Of a stretch of DNA of 54,063 nucleotides, positions 1-10,738 are shown piece after piece (position 1 is the stretch's first letter; the number at the start of each line of letters is the position of its first letter). Position numbers and translations under genes: made by a program. Source of the stretch: Carex sylvatica (Eukaryota > Streptophyta > Magnoliopsida > Poales > Cyperaceae); assembly GCA_964058845.1 (NCBI GenBank), contig CAXKVR010000086.1, positions 1 to 54,063 on the forward strand. The letters run 5' to 3'. The notes under the pieces were generated by a model. The model ran no database searches. It was not told the DNA's origin and saw nothing but the letters and a program-made list of their open reading frames with translations.

Positions 1-2177
1 AATCAAAGATTATATTCAAAAAATAACACAAATAAAGCTCAAATCAGTTTATAATCATATATAAACATAAATGCACAAACCCGACAACATTTATTCAAAT
101 GAAATTACAAATCAGGAATTGCCAAGATGAAATTCAAGCACACAATGTTTGGTTTAACTCGATTTCAGAATATCTGGTAGTAACTACAGATGTTCCACCA
201 AACTGGACCCCAATTCGTTCCCACTCATCTGTAGGGTTACAGACACCTACAGACGGCTGTACCAGGTAAAACCTTTTCTCATGACACTCATCTGTAGTTA
301 CAGGCTTAACTGTTTAATTAAAAGTCTGGTTCTAATTCATATCCGGAAATCCATATAAATCCAATTGACCATCCAAACGCGTTACCCCCTGGGTAATGCC
401 TCCGATACACAGTCACCCATAACCAAAATCATAATACAAAGTCACTTACCCCTCGTCCCAACCGGTACTGGGAACTGCCGAGGGCCAGACGATCTAAAGC
501 TTTAGAACACTGTGCGTCAAACGTCCATGCATTAGACTTTGACAAATCCGGATTCACCCCCTGGGTGACGTCATCACGGTGGATGACCATAATACCATAT
601 CCACCAACCGATGGTGATATAAAGCACGGTGACTTTAATTCCAAAATCAGATCATTCAGATCAACACAAATAATAACCATACCAGCATGCAAATCAATCA
701 GATTTAAACAATTCGAGTTTCACTTTATTTGGGCAATGCAATGCATATGAATCGAAACACAGTTTAATTACATGAATCAAAACACAGTTTAATTTCTGAA
801 TATAAACTATCAGACAAGTCCAGAAACCCCGCACCTGAGTAATAGCACGCTCGACTAAGGCTCAGGCGTCTCGAACGACCCAGAAATCCTTTGCCTCGTA
901 TGATTATCACCTATTTTACACGTTAAATTCGATTAACGCGTTCGATTAATATCCGATAATTAATACCATTACCAAACCCTAATTCGAATTCCAATTCAAT
1001 CGGTAGGTTTTAACGAAGTTATAACTCGATTAATTCCAACAATTTCCAGAGTTTCACATGAAACTATCATAATTCCTTTCCATTTCAATCCAACCCCAAA
1101 ATCCTGGTTTAATTCCAAATTCCACAAGCAAATCAATCCGATTATCGAGTTATAACGTTTCAAATCAAATTCGACTTTGAATTTCACCAAAATATATCAA
1201 ATCAAATAAAATTAGGGTTTCCAAGAGAAAAGGAAGATAAATCGTATCAATTATCACAAATTAACAACTAATCGAGCTAGAACTCGATTACGAAACCCTA
1301 ATCACAAGTTTCAACCGAAATCATGACAAATCGAATAAATCGAATAAATTAGGGTTTTCAAGAAATTACCAAAGGAGAAATATATACCAAATTGAAGCTT
1401 TCTAATCGATCAAGGATCGTCAATTCAGCTCGACTCTCGATTTTCCGGTCAGTCCGATCAGATTCCGCGTTTAATTTCTCTCTCTCTCTCTCTCTCTCCC
1501 TTTGGTTCGGCTCTAAACCTAACCTCACGATTTTATTTCATTTGCTTCGGTGGAAAATGAAAGAAGAAGAAAGAGATTTAAGTATTAATTGGAATTTTGC
1601 AAAATAACCCTCCAACTTTTTGTTATTAACAAACTTTAAAATGTTTGTTACAAATAGGCCCTTTATGTAAATGTTTTATTTATTAAAAGATGAAAGAGAA
1701 AGAGAGAAGATGTTTATTTTATCCATTTTGCGAATAAGTCCCTCAAAAACAGCAAAAATAGCAGAAATACAGACCCCAGTGCGGACCAACCATCCGCACT
1801 GCGGATCCATCCAGCCGCATTCACAGCGCAAATAACAAACACACCCCAGTGCGGATCAATCATCCGCACTGCGGATCCGTTCAGCCGCACTCACGGCGCA
1901 GAAAAATGTCCGAGCCTAGTGCGGACGCACTGAGGCCAGTGCGGATGCTCCCATCCGCATTCAGTACTTAGCGAATTTTTCAGAAGAGTACAGAACTCAC
2001 CCGCAGTGCGTGTGCCCATCCGCACCACCATCCGCACCCAGAGGAAATTGCAGCCGTTTATTAAGGAACTTGTCCCAGTGCGGGTGAAGCCACCCGCAGT
2101 GCGGGTCATCCATCCGCACTGGACCGTTTTTCTATATTCATTATTAAATTTACGATTCTAAAATTCATAATGTCACA
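1..2177 (-). repeat. 3' LTR, partial (first 428 plus-strand bases missing)
   Basis: This copy matches 7573-9749 at a constant offset of 7572. It ends on the plus strand in TGTCACA and abuts the polypurine tract. Two differences from the other LTR were seen: C versus T near 1445, and G versus A at 2126. It contains a (CT)n run at about 1479-1498 and a cluster of GC-rich palindromes near 1776-2130. Short open frames inside it occur in both LTRs and have no recognisable product. Confidence 0.95.
1776..2130. repeat. GC-rich palindromic repeat cluster in LTR U3 (left copy)
   Basis: Many copies of short words such as AGTGCGGAT, ATCCGCACTG and CATCCGCA occur in both orientations, so the stretch can form many alternative hairpins. 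In element orientation it lies at the start of U3, where enhancer-like repeats are often found in LTRs. Its GC content contrasts with the AT-rich LTR around it. Confidence 0.75.
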
Positions 2178-2191
2178 TTTCTCCCCCCCTT
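2178..2191 (-). other. Polypurine tract
   Basis: The minus strand reads AAGGGGGGGAGAAA immediately before the 3' LTR start TGTGACA. This is the position and composition expected for the plus-strand DNA primer of an LTR retrotransposon. Confidence 0.9.
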
Positions 2192-2228
2192 AAAATGAAG
2201 TTCAGTCCGCTGAACTTGATTTCGTACC

Positions 2229-5200
2229 TTAATTGTCGAATAACTCCGGATACTTTTCTCGGATGCTCTCTTCGAGATCCCACGTCGCTTCCTTATCGGA
2301 ATGGCGTCCCCATTTTACCAACACGAGCCGAATCACTTTGCTTCGTAGCCGTTGCTCTTTTCGATCCAATATCTGCATTGGTTCTTCTTGATATGTCAGA
2401 TCATCTTGTACGTGTAAACCCGAGTGATCAATACAATGCGACGGATCTCGCACATATCTGCGTAACTGTGATACATGAAATACCGGATGAACCCGGTCCA
2501 ACGCTGGTGGTAGTGCAAGCTCGTATGCAACCGGTCCAACTCGTCGCAAAATCTGGAACGGCCCAATATATCGGGGGCTTAGCTTGCCCGAAACACCAAA
2601 TCGATGCACGCCTCTGACAGGCGAAACTCGAAGCCATACGTGATCACTTTCTTGAAATTCCAACGGTCTTCGGTGAACATCCGCATATTTCTTTTGTCTT
2701 TCTTGAGCCGACTTGAGCCGACTCAGAACCATCTTTGTTTTCTCAGCAATTTCTTCTAACATTTGCGGCCCTGTAGGTGGATAGGTACCCGCTGGTCCCC
2801 ACCACAATGGAGTACGGCACTGCTGCCCTGTCAGCGCCTCTTGCGGTGACATACCAATGCTCGAATGATAACTGTTGTTATACGCAAACTCCACCAAATA
2901 CAAATGATCAACCCACGAACCTTGTAAACTTAGCGCGCAGGAGCGCAACATGTCTTCCAGCGTCTGAATGGTGCGCTCAGACTGACCGTCAGTCTGAGGA
3001 TGGTGCGCAGTGCTGAATCTCAACTTGGTACCCATTGTTTCTTGAAAACTCTCCCAGAAATGAGAAGTGAACCGAGGATCTCGGTCAGAAATAATATTGC
3101 GCGAGCAACCATGGTACTTAAACTGATATTTCAGAAACAATTCCGCCAATTCTGGCCCAGATGTCTCAATTCGAAGCGAAATGAAATGCACTATCTTCGT
3201 TAATCGATCCACAATCACCCAAACTGTATTATACCTTCCGACAGTTCTCGGAAATCCACTTACGAAATCCATCGTGATTGATTCAAACTTCCTTGTAGGT
3301 ATTTCCAGCGGTCTTAGTAATCCTGCTTTTCTCTGCCGATCCGCTTTAACTTGCTGACATATTTGACACTTTTCAACGTACCTTTGTACTTCCTTTTTCA
3401 TCTTTGGCCACCAAAAATACTTCTTTAGATCTTGATACATTTTTACCTCTCCCGGATGGATAGCGTATCCCGAATTGTGCGCCTCTGACAAAATCAGATC
3501 TTTCAACTCCGAATTACTTGGTACACAAATGCGGTCGTGAAATCGCAAGATGCCATCTCCTTGAACTTGAAACGGTGAATCAGCGTTTGACTCATAGTGC
3601 AGTTTGAATTTCTGACATCTCGGATCATTCTGTTGCGCTGCACGAATTTGCTCGTGTAATTCCGATCGGATTTCAACCGCTGCTAGCACAACCGACGCCA
3701 TTGCAGTTGCGCTAGTCCCAACCTCACTTCTATTACATTTAGATGCAACTTCCAACGCTAATTCGCGTGACGCGCCAACATGTATTTCCATTCTGCGCAT
3801 TTCCTCGAGAAGATGAGTTTCACTTGTAATCACCGACGCCAGGTTTACCTGACTCTTTCTGCTCAATGCATCTGCTACACTGTTCGCTTTTTCTGCATGA
3901 TACTGGATATCCAAGTCATAGTCTTTCATCAATTCTAACCACCGCCTTTGTCTCAAATTTAACTCCCTTTGCGTGAAGATGTATTTCAGACTTTGATGAT
4001 CAGTATAGATTCGGCATTTCACGCCATACAAGTAATGCCGCCAAATCTTCAGCGCAAATATCACCGCCGCTAACTCCAAATCATGCGTCGGGTAGTTTTG
4101 CTCGTGCGGTCGCAATTGCCGAGATGCGTAGGCAATTACATGATCATCTTGCATCAATACGCAACCCAAACCCAATCGAGATGCATCGGTGTAAACCGTG
4201 TACTCTTTATCTGCAGTCGGCATAGCAAGAATTGGCGCGGATACCAGTCGACTCTTTAATTCCTCAAAACTTTTATCTTGCGCGGTACCCCAATCAAATT
4301 TCACGCCTTTGTGCAACAATTTTGTAAGTGGCGCGGCTAACCGCGAAAACCCGAGTACAAATCTCCTGTAGTACCCGGCTAACCCCAGAAAGCTGCGAAT
4401 TTCAGTAACTGTCTCCGGCCTTTTCCAATCTGTCACAGCCCGAATCTTTTCGGAATCCACCGCTAACCCTTTTCCAGAAACCACATGCCCCAAAAATGTA
4501 ACTTCCTCCAACCAGAATTCACATTTCGACAACTTTACGAATAACTGATGTTCACGCAATCTTTGCAATACAATTCTAAGATGTACCTCATGTTCTTCTC
4601 GCGAGCGCGAATACACCAGTATATCATCAATGAACACCACAACTGTAGAATCCAACAGATCGTGAAACACACGGTGCATCAAATCCATGAACGCTGCCGG
4701 TGCGTTCGTCAGCCCAAACGGCATAACCAGGTATTCATAATGCCCGTACCTTGTACGGAACGCTGTCTTATCCACATCGCTCGACCGTATTCTCAGCTGG
4801 TGATATCCTATTCTCAGATCAATCTTTGAATATATTGAGGATCCCTGTAACTGATCAAACAGATCGTCAATCCGAGGTAACGGATATTTATTTTTCACAG
4901 TTACCTTGTTCAACTCGCGGTAATCAATGCACAACCGTAATGTTCCATCTTTCTTCTTGACAAACAACACTGGCGCGCCCCATGGTGACGTGCTAGGTCT
5001 GATAAATCCACTCTCCAACATATCTTCCAACTGCGCCTTAAGTTCTTTCAGTTCTGCCGGTGCCATTCGATACGGCGCTTTTGAAATCGGTGTTGTGCCC
5101 GGTACCAATTCGATACCGAACTCCACTTCTCGTTCAGGTGGTAACCCTACAATCTCTTCCGGAAATATATCCACAAATTCCGAAACCACCGGAATGGTGC

Positions 5201-5627
5201 TGATATCTGGAACTGCTACAGGCGCATAAACCACGGCCGCCAAGTAAGCATCACACCCTGATTCTAATAAATGTTTCATCTCTACAGCCGAAATACACGG
5301 TGTTAGTTTTCCAATTTCTCTACAATTGAGTATGCAAGACATACCTCTCGAATTCGCGAAATGGATCCGACGATGCGGACAATCAATAGTAGCAGCGTGT
5401 CTCGTCAACCAGTCCATACCCAATAACACGTCGTAACCGGTAATCTCCATTACCAACAAGTCCGCCTCGAACTCCCTTCCATCTATCTTAATCTTTCGGT
5501 TTCGGCATAAAGTGATTCCTTGATCAGTTGAACCAAACGGGGTTTGAACATTTACAACTTGATTACATGTCTCAATTGGCCAATTCCTTTTTCTACCAAT
5601 TCCCTCGACACAATAGAATGGCTGCAC
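2229..5627 (-). CDS. pol: Gypsy Pol polyprotein: protease C-part, reverse transcriptase, RNase H, integrase, chromodomain
   Basis: An open frame of 1132 codons replicates and integrates the element. Seen in order: the rest of the protease (about 1-95, with the late LLGMDWL motif); reverse transcriptase (about 205-400) with catalytic FIDD at 332-335; RNase H (about 475-590) with YTDAS at 479-483 and TDH near 542-544; integrase with zinc-binding H717, H724, C754, C757 and catalytic D787, D848, E884 (D-X35-E); and a chromodomain-like tail (about 1073-1130). The frame does not begin with ATG. It overlaps the gag frame by 76 bp and is shifted by one base from it inside the protease, so expression needs a frameshift or the copy carries a one-base lesion. 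No internal stop is seen and all catalytic residues are present. Confidence 0.95.
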   Translation of the reverse strand: MQPFYCVEGIGRKRNWPIETCNQVVNVQTPFGSTDQGITLCRNRKIKIDGREFEADLLVMEITGYDVLLGMDWLTRHAATIDCPHRRIHFANSRGMSCILNCREIGKLTPCISAVEMKHLLESGCDAYLAAVVYAPVAVPDISTIPVVSEFVDIFPEEIVGLPPEREVEFGIELVPGTTPISKAPYRMAPAELKELKAQLEDMLESGFIRPSTSPWGAPVLFVKKKDGTLRLCIDYRELNKVTVKNKYPLPRIDDLFDQLQGSSIYSKIDLRIGYHQLRIRSSDVDKTAFRTRYGHYEYLVMPFGLTNAPAAFMDLMHRVFHDLLDSTVVVFIDDILVYSRSREEHEVHLRIVLQRLREHQLFVKLSKCEFWLEEVTFLGHVVSGKGLAVDSEKIRAVTDWKRPETVTEIRSFLGLAGYYRRFVLGFSRLAAPLTKLLHKGVKFDWGTAQDKSFEELKSRLVSAPILAMPTADKEYTVYTDASRLGLGCVLMQDDHVIAYASRQLRPHEQNYPTHDLELAAVIFALKIWRHYLYGVKCRIYTDHQSLKYIFTQRELNLRQRRWLELMKDYDLDIQYHAEKANSVADALSRKSQVNLASVITSETHLLEEMRRMEIHVGASRELALEVASKCNRSEVGTSATAMASVVLAAVEIRSELHEQIRAAQQNDPRCQKFKLHYESNADSPFQVQGDGILRFHDRICVPSNSELKDLILSEAHNSGYAIHPGEVKMYQDLKKYFWWPKMKKEVQRYVEKCQICQQVKADRQRKAGLLRPLEIPTRKFESITMDFVSGFPRTVGRYNTVWVIVDRLTKIVHFISLRIETSGPELAELFLKYQFKYHGCSRNIISDRDPRFTSHFWESFQETMGTKLRFSTAHHPQTDGQSERTIQTLEDMLRSCALSLQGSWVDHLYLVEFAYNNSYHSSIGMSPQEALTGQQCRTPLWWGPAGTYPPTGPQMLEEIAEKTKMVLSRLKSAQERQKKYADVHRRPLEFQESDHVWLRVSPVRGVHRFGVSGKLSPRYIGPFQILRRVGPVAYELALPPALDRVHPVFHVSQLRRYVRDPSHCIDHSGLHVQDDLTYQEEPMQILDRKEQRLRSKVIRLVLVKWGRHSDKEATWDLEESIREKYPELFDN

Positions 5628-6991
5628 CCCGTATCAATCAAACAATACGCATCCTGATCAGATATAGAGAGTATACCTGTCATGACGTCAGTCTGGCCAT
5701 CTCCCAGCGCAGTTGCAGCGTTGCGCGAATTTCCAGCTATGTTAAGCGCATTCGCCGCCGCTATGCCATCGTTCCTGCCGACGCTGCCAACGCCGCTAAC
5801 CCTGCCGACGCTACCGGCGCTGCTAGCCCTGCTAGCGTTAGCCCCGCTAGCTTGAGATGCACCACGTCCACGCCACGTCGGCGCACCGCGCCCAACGCTA
5901 GCGGACCCTCCCGCGCTACCAGCGCCTCGCATCCTCATTAGCGCATTCGGGCACTCCCTCGCCCAATGTCCCGCGCTACCACATATGAAACAAGCGCTAG
6001 TCTTGCGCCTACACTCAATCTCATCGTGCGCTTGATTGCACGATCGACACCATTGCGAAGGAATCACCGGTCTAAAACCCGGCATAGAAATCTGTCTAAA
6101 CGGGGGTCTCGACACCATATTCGACCGAGGGGGTCTAGCAAATGATGATCCTCCCCTCGACCTCGACATTTGCCCACTCTGAGCATCCTTCTGTTTTACA
6201 TTTCTTTCGGTCAGTTGCTCTTTCCTCCGCTTACCATGCATCTCTATCTGCTCTGCATGATCCATCATAGATTGCAACTCCGTAGCAGTCGGAGTATCAA
6301 CAATCATCGATATATTTTCATCCAAACCATCCAAATAGTGCCTGTGATACCTTACCGCGTCATTCTGAATATCTGATGCATAACGCGATAACGCCAGAAA
6401 CTCACTATTGTAATCCCCCACCGGACGCCCATTTTGCCTCAATTCCAGAAACTTCCTCCGCAGCGCTTCACGTTGAATATTGCTCAGAAACCTCCGGTTG
6501 AACTGCTGTTCAAACCATTCCCACGGGATTCTCACTTCTTCCCCGACATAACTGCGTCGGGCTCCGTCCCACCAGAACCTCGCATCACCCTCCAATTGCT
6601 GCTCAGTTACCTCTACTTTGTCTTCCTCAGGTGCGCGGCATAAATTCAGCTTTGCATTTATTTGCGCCAGCCATTCCTCGGCTACCGCATACCCGTCGGT
6701 TCCATCATAGCGCGGCGGATTCAAGCGCAGAAATGAATCATACAGCCTTCTAAACTCTTCGGGTGCACCACCGCGAACCACAGGTGCTGCATCCCGCATC
6801 TCTGCTTGGCGACCTCTCTCGTAGGCCGCAATCAGCCGGTCATCTATGTCCCTGTCTCTACCTGGCGCTCCTCCAGCGCCACCAGCTCCCTCAGCACCAG
6901 CTGGACCAGCTCCAGCCTGATCCACAGCCGGCTCGATAATCAATTCCGGATTCCTCCGAGGTCTGCCTCTACCTCGGTGTGGTGTTTCCAT
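5552..6991 (-). CDS. gag: Gypsy Gag with N-terminal part of the protease
   Basis: The capsid and nucleocapsid precursor is 479 aa from the ATG at 6991; the longer open frame upstream starts at a GTG and has less support. Seen: a basic start (RGRGRPRR), an Ala/Gly-rich region, a retrotransposon gag core (about 75-250, with FWWDGAR and WEWFEQQF), an arginine/serine-rich linker, and a CCHC zinc knuckle at about 334-347 ([14 protein letters not shown]). A second Cys/His cluster lies just before it. The frame ends shortly after the aspartic protease active site DTG (about 453-455) with TAA at 5552-5554. Most relatives keep the protease in frame with the downstream enzymes; here the frame changes 3' of DTG, near an A5 run. 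Confidence 0.93.
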   Translation of the reverse strand: METPHRGRGRPRRNPELIIEPAVDQAGAGPAGAEGAGGAGGAPGRDRDIDDRLIAAYERGRQAEMRDAAPVVRGGAPEEFRRLYDSFLRLNPPRYDGTDGYAVAEEWLAQINAKLNLCRAPEEDKVEVTEQQLEGDARFWWDGARRSYVGEEVRIPWEWFEQQFNRRFLSNIQREALRRKFLELRQNGRPVGDYNSEFLALSRYASDIQNDAVRYHRHYLDGLDENISMIVDTPTATELQSMMDHAEQIEMHGKRRKEQLTERNVKQKDAQSGQMSRSRGGSSFARPPRSNMVSRPPFRQISMPGFRPVIPSQWCRSCNQAHDEIECRRKTSACFICGSAGHWARECPNALMRMRGAGSAGGSASVGRGAPTWRGRGASQASGANASRASSAGSVGRVSGVGSVGRNDGIAAANALNIAGNSRNAATALGDGQTDVMTGILSISDQDAYCLIDTGCSHSIVSRELVEKGIGQLRHVIKL

Positions 6992-7118
6992 TTTCTGAAT
7001 AAACACAGTTAGTTTATAATATTCGATATATCATACGAAATTCGTATAGTCGCGACGACCCCATTAATACGTATACCACTCTCGTATCCAAACAAGTCTG
7101 GTTCAGGTTCTAAACCAT

Positions 7119-7130
7119 GCTCTGATACCA
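7119..7130 (-). other. Primer binding site (initiator tRNA-Met)
   Basis: The minus strand reads TGGTATCAGAGC, complementary to the 3' end of plant initiator tRNA-Met. It lies 14 bases inside the 5' LTR edge. It is not a tRNA gene. Confidence 0.93.
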
Positions 7131-7144
7131 ACCGGGGAAGGACC

Positions 7145-9749
7145 TGTCACACCCCGCGGCCCCACGAGGCGTGACGGGTGCCTCCTGCCGTAGACATACG
7201 GTTGCCCGTATGCCTACAAGGCAAGTACGATATAATAGAAAGTAAAACACAACCAAACAAACAAACAAATAACTAAGAGAAACAGTTCATAAATCCCAAC
7301 TGGTCAGGTAATATCATACAAAATCCGTATCTCGATGGATACGTATCACCAAATGACATAGAGAACACATATATATATATACAATCAAAACATAAATCTA
7401 TACATGTCTCTAGTCACAATACCAGACAGCTAAGCAACGGTGAAAACCAGGCCTACCGACCTCGTGTCTCTCTCGGATCCACCGAACCGGTACCTGAAAA
7501 ATTAACCCAAAAGAGGGGATGAGAATTGAATTCTCAGTGCGATAAATTGCCACAAATCGTCCCTGGACTTGCAATCAAAGATTATATTCAAAAAATAACA
7601 CAAATAAAGCTCAAATCAGTTTATAATCATATATAAACATAAATGCACAAACCCGACAACATTTATTCAAATGAAATTACAAATCAGGAATTGCCAAGAT
7701 GAAATTCAAGCACACAATGTTTGGTTTAACTCGATTTCAGAATATCTGGTAGTAACTACAGATGTTCCACCAAACTGGACCCCAATTCGTTCCCACTCAT
7801 CTGTAGGGTTACAGACACCTACAGACGGCTGTACCAGGTAAAACCTTTTCTCATGACACTCATCTGTAGTTACAGGCTTAACTGTTTAATTAAAAGTCTG
7901 GTTCTAATTCATATCCGGAAATCCATATAAATCCAATTGACCATCCAAACGCGTTACCCCCTGGGTAATGCCTCCGATACACAGTCACCCATAACCAAAA
8001 TCATAATACAAAGTCACTTACCCCTCGTCCCAACCGGTACTGGGAACTGCCGAGGGCCAGACGATCTAAAGCTTTAGAACACTGTGCGTCAAACGTCCAT
8101 GCATTAGACTTTGACAAATCCGGATTCACCCCCTGGGTGACGTCATCACGGTGGATGACCATAATACCATATCCACCAACCGATGGTGATATAAAGCACG
8201 GTGACTTTAATTCCAAAATCAGATCATTCAGATCAACACAAATAATAACCATACCAGCATGCAAATCAATCAGATTTAAACAATTCGAGTTTCACTTTAT
8301 TTGGGCAATGCAATGCATATGAATCGAAACACAGTTTAATTACATGAATCAAAACACAGTTTAATTTCTGAATATAAACTATCAGACAAGTCCAGAAACC
8401 CCGCACCTGAGTAATAGCACGCTCGACTAAGGCTCAGGCGTCTCGAACGACCCAGAAATCCTTTGCCTCGTATGATTATCACCTATTTTACACGTTAAAT
8501 TCGATTAACGCGTTCGATTAATATCCGATAATTAATACCATTACCAAACCCTAATTCGAATTCCAATTCAATCGGTAGGTTTTAACGAAGTTATAACTCG
8601 ATTAATTCCAACAATTTCCAGAGTTTCACATGAAACTATCATAATTCCTTTCCATTTCAATCCAACCCCAAAATCCTGGTTTAATTCCAAATTCCACAAG
8701 CAAATCAATCCGATTATCGAGTTATAACGTTTCAAATCAAATTCGACTTTGAATTTCACCAAAATATATCAAATCAAATAAAATTAGGGTTTCCAAGAGA
8801 AAAGGAAGATAAATCGTATCAATTATCACAAATTAACAACTAATCGAGCTAGAACTCGATTACGAAACCCTAATCACAAGTTTCAACCGAAATCATGACA
8901 AATCGAATAAATCGAATAAATTAGGGTTTTCAAGAAATTACCAAAGGAGAAATATATACCAAATTGAAGCTTTCTAATCGATCAAGGATCGTCAATTCAG
9001 CTCGACTCTCGATTTTTCGGTCAGTCCGATCAGATTCCGCGTTTAATTTCTCTCTCTCTCTCTCTCTCTCCCTTTGGTTCGGCTCTAAACCTAACCTCAC
9101 GATTTTATTTCATTTGCTTCGGTGGAAAATGAAAGAAGAAGAAAGAGATTTAAGTATTAATTGGAATTTTGCAAAATAACCCTCCAACTTTTTGTTATTA
9201 ACAAACTTTAAAATGTTTGTTACAAATAGGCCCTTTATGTAAATGTTTTATTTATTAAAAGATGAAAGAGAAAGAGAGAAGATGTTTATTTTATCCATTT
9301 TGCGAATAAGTCCCTCAAAAACAGCAAAAATAGCAGAAATACAGACCCCAGTGCGGACCAACCATCCGCACTGCGGATCCATCCAGCCGCATTCACAGCG
9401 CAAATAACAAACACACCCCAGTGCGGATCAATCATCCGCACTGCGGATCCGTTCAGCCGCACTCACGGCGCAGAAAAATGTCCGAGCCTAGTGCGGACGC
9501 ACTGAGGCCAGTGCGGATGCTCCCATCCGCATTCAGTACTTAGCGAATTTTTCAGAAGAGTACAGAACTCACCCGCAGTGCGTGTGCCCATCCGCACCAC
9601 CATCCGCACCCAGAGGAAATTGCAGCCGTTTATTAAGGAACTTGTCCCAGTGCGGGTGAAGCCACCCGCAGTGCGGGTCATCCATCCGCACTGGACCATT
9701 TTTCTATATTCATTATTAAATTTACGATTCTAAAATTCATAATGTCACA
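7145..9749 (-). repeat. 5' LTR, complete (2605 bp)
   Basis: It begins with TGTCACACCCC and ends with TGTCACA on the plus strand, giving TG...CA termini in either orientation. It is homologous to 1-2177. A (TA)n stretch at about 7368-7381 could supply a TATA-like box on the minus strand, with R/U5 between it and 7145; this is inference. The host PMD exon resumes at 9750. Confidence 0.95.
9348..9702. repeat. GC-rich palindromic repeat cluster in LTR U3 (right copy)
   Basis: This is the same inverted AGTGCGGAT / ATCCGCACT word cluster as in the left LTR, at the same offset. It differs there by one base near the edge (9698 versus 2126). Confidence 0.75.
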
Positions 9750-10089
9750 ACCCTTCACCTACAGTAGCCTTTCCGCGTCAGCCATATCCAGCGAGGGTTC
9801 ACGATTGGGAGTCCTCTGGTAGCGGGACTCATCCTGACTATGCGTCCCACTTTGCAGATTCCTTGTTCTATACCCCCCGCCACCGCCAGCTACTCACGCG
9901 GCCGAGCCCGAGGATCTATGGAGTAGAGCCCTCACAATGAGCGCACAGGCCGAGCCCGAGGAAGAGATTACACTAGCTCGCAGAGCGCAGGATGGAGAAC
10001 AAGAGTGGGATGACTGGCATGAACAAAATTTCAGTAGGGAAAATAGGGGTCGACCAGCTCACCGATTTTCCCCTGCGGATTGGATCTGA
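9750..10089 (+). pseudogene. PMD (MAIN-like) protein, last-exon fragment broken by the LTR element
   Basis: The fragment is homologous to the last exon of the PMD gene of copy 2 (about 48735-49015). Shared words include PYPAR, HDWE, SGSGT and a closing NRGRPA before the stop (TGA 10087-10089). The reading frame before about 9870 is one base out of register with the frame that reaches the stop. The shift lies at a C6 run near 9872, where one base appears to be missing. With the upstream exons separated by the retrotransposon, no PMD protein can come from this copy. Confidence 0.85.
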
Positions 10090-10738
10090 TAGAGGGTTTT
10101 TTTTTTGTAGTTTCATTTCAGTTTAGCTATGTTATGTTTTATTATGTTTGAGTTTAGTTTTATAGTTTGTGTTTTAGAATAGTTTAGTTTTGTTATGTTT
10201 TATTATGGTAGGCTTTTTGAGATATGTTATATATTGTTATCGTTCTATGTTAGTAAAAACAAAAAAATCAGTTGTTAAGTTCGCAACTTTAAACAACAGA
10301 ATAAAATTAAGAACAACAGTACGACAAGCTTTAAAAATAATGAAAATAATAAAATTAGATAGAATGAGAAAACTAAATGCATTGCGCTGGGTTAATATGG
10401 TAAATATTTTGAGAACCGATATCTCACGATCTGTTTTGAGTTTTTGTATGAAACTTCACAGTCTTGTTCTACGATGTCAATCTGTCAATTTTCACAATTT
10501 TTTGAGATGTTTTGATATATTAACCAGTTGTGCAAAGTTGGTCTCCGAATTAAACTGTGTGTTTTCAACGCATGCAAATAAAGTTCATACAAACCTCAAA
10601 CTTAACAAACTAATAAACTGCAACATAATGAACTACAATATACAAATAAAGTTCATACAAACCTCAAAATGATAAATATTCACAAAATAAAATTCATCTG
10701 ATTACATAAGTTCTCAACACATTGAAATATATCGCAAG
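10090..10738. other. Inter-gene spacer between convergent PMD and transposase ends (copy 1)
   Basis: This AT-rich spacer has T-rich and TATGTTTTATTATG-type runs just after the PMD stop. It keeps one diverged unit (about 10410-10550) related to the 176-bp repeat of copy 2, with the shared words ATATCTCACGATC, GTATGAAACTT and TGTGCAAAGTTGG. An open frame across it has no resemblance to a known protein. Confidence 0.6.

Larger units (their letters stand above)
1..9749 (-). mobile_element. Ty3/gypsy chromovirus LTR retrotransposon (Tekay/Del-like), left end cut by window
   Basis: The parts on the minus strand are: 5' LTR (7145-9749), tRNA-Met primer site (7119-7130), gag with protease (from 6991), pol (to 2229), polypurine tract (2178-2191) and partial 3' LTR (1-2177). 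Domain order PR-RT-RNase H-integrase with a chromodomain-like C-terminus places it among chromoviruses; assignment to Tekay/Del is inferred from architecture. Full length would be about 10.2 kb. The LTRs differ by only two substitutions found by eye over 2177 shared bases, so the insertion is recent. It lies in the last PMD exon of MULE copy 1, whose sequence resumes at 9750. The 5-bp target duplication cannot be checked because the left end is outside the window. Confidence 0.95.

Noticed and set aside
429..692. Repeated short open frames in both LTRs (429-692, 565-750, 996-1190, 1392-1607 and their copies near 8001-9179)
   Set aside because: They recur only because the LTR is duplicated. 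They have no recognisable domains and lie in non-coding LTR sequence.
2195..5941. Plus-strand frames opposite pol and gag
   Set aside because: They are antisense shadows of the gypsy coding regions, with no motifs of their own.
7119..7130. tRNA-Met-like sequence
   Set aside because: Only the 12-base 3' complement is present; it is the primer binding site, not a tRNA gene.
10190..10672. 160-codon plus frame in the copy 1 spacer
   Set aside because: It is AT-rich, without similarity, absent as a frame in copy 2, and overlaps the diverged spacer repeat.
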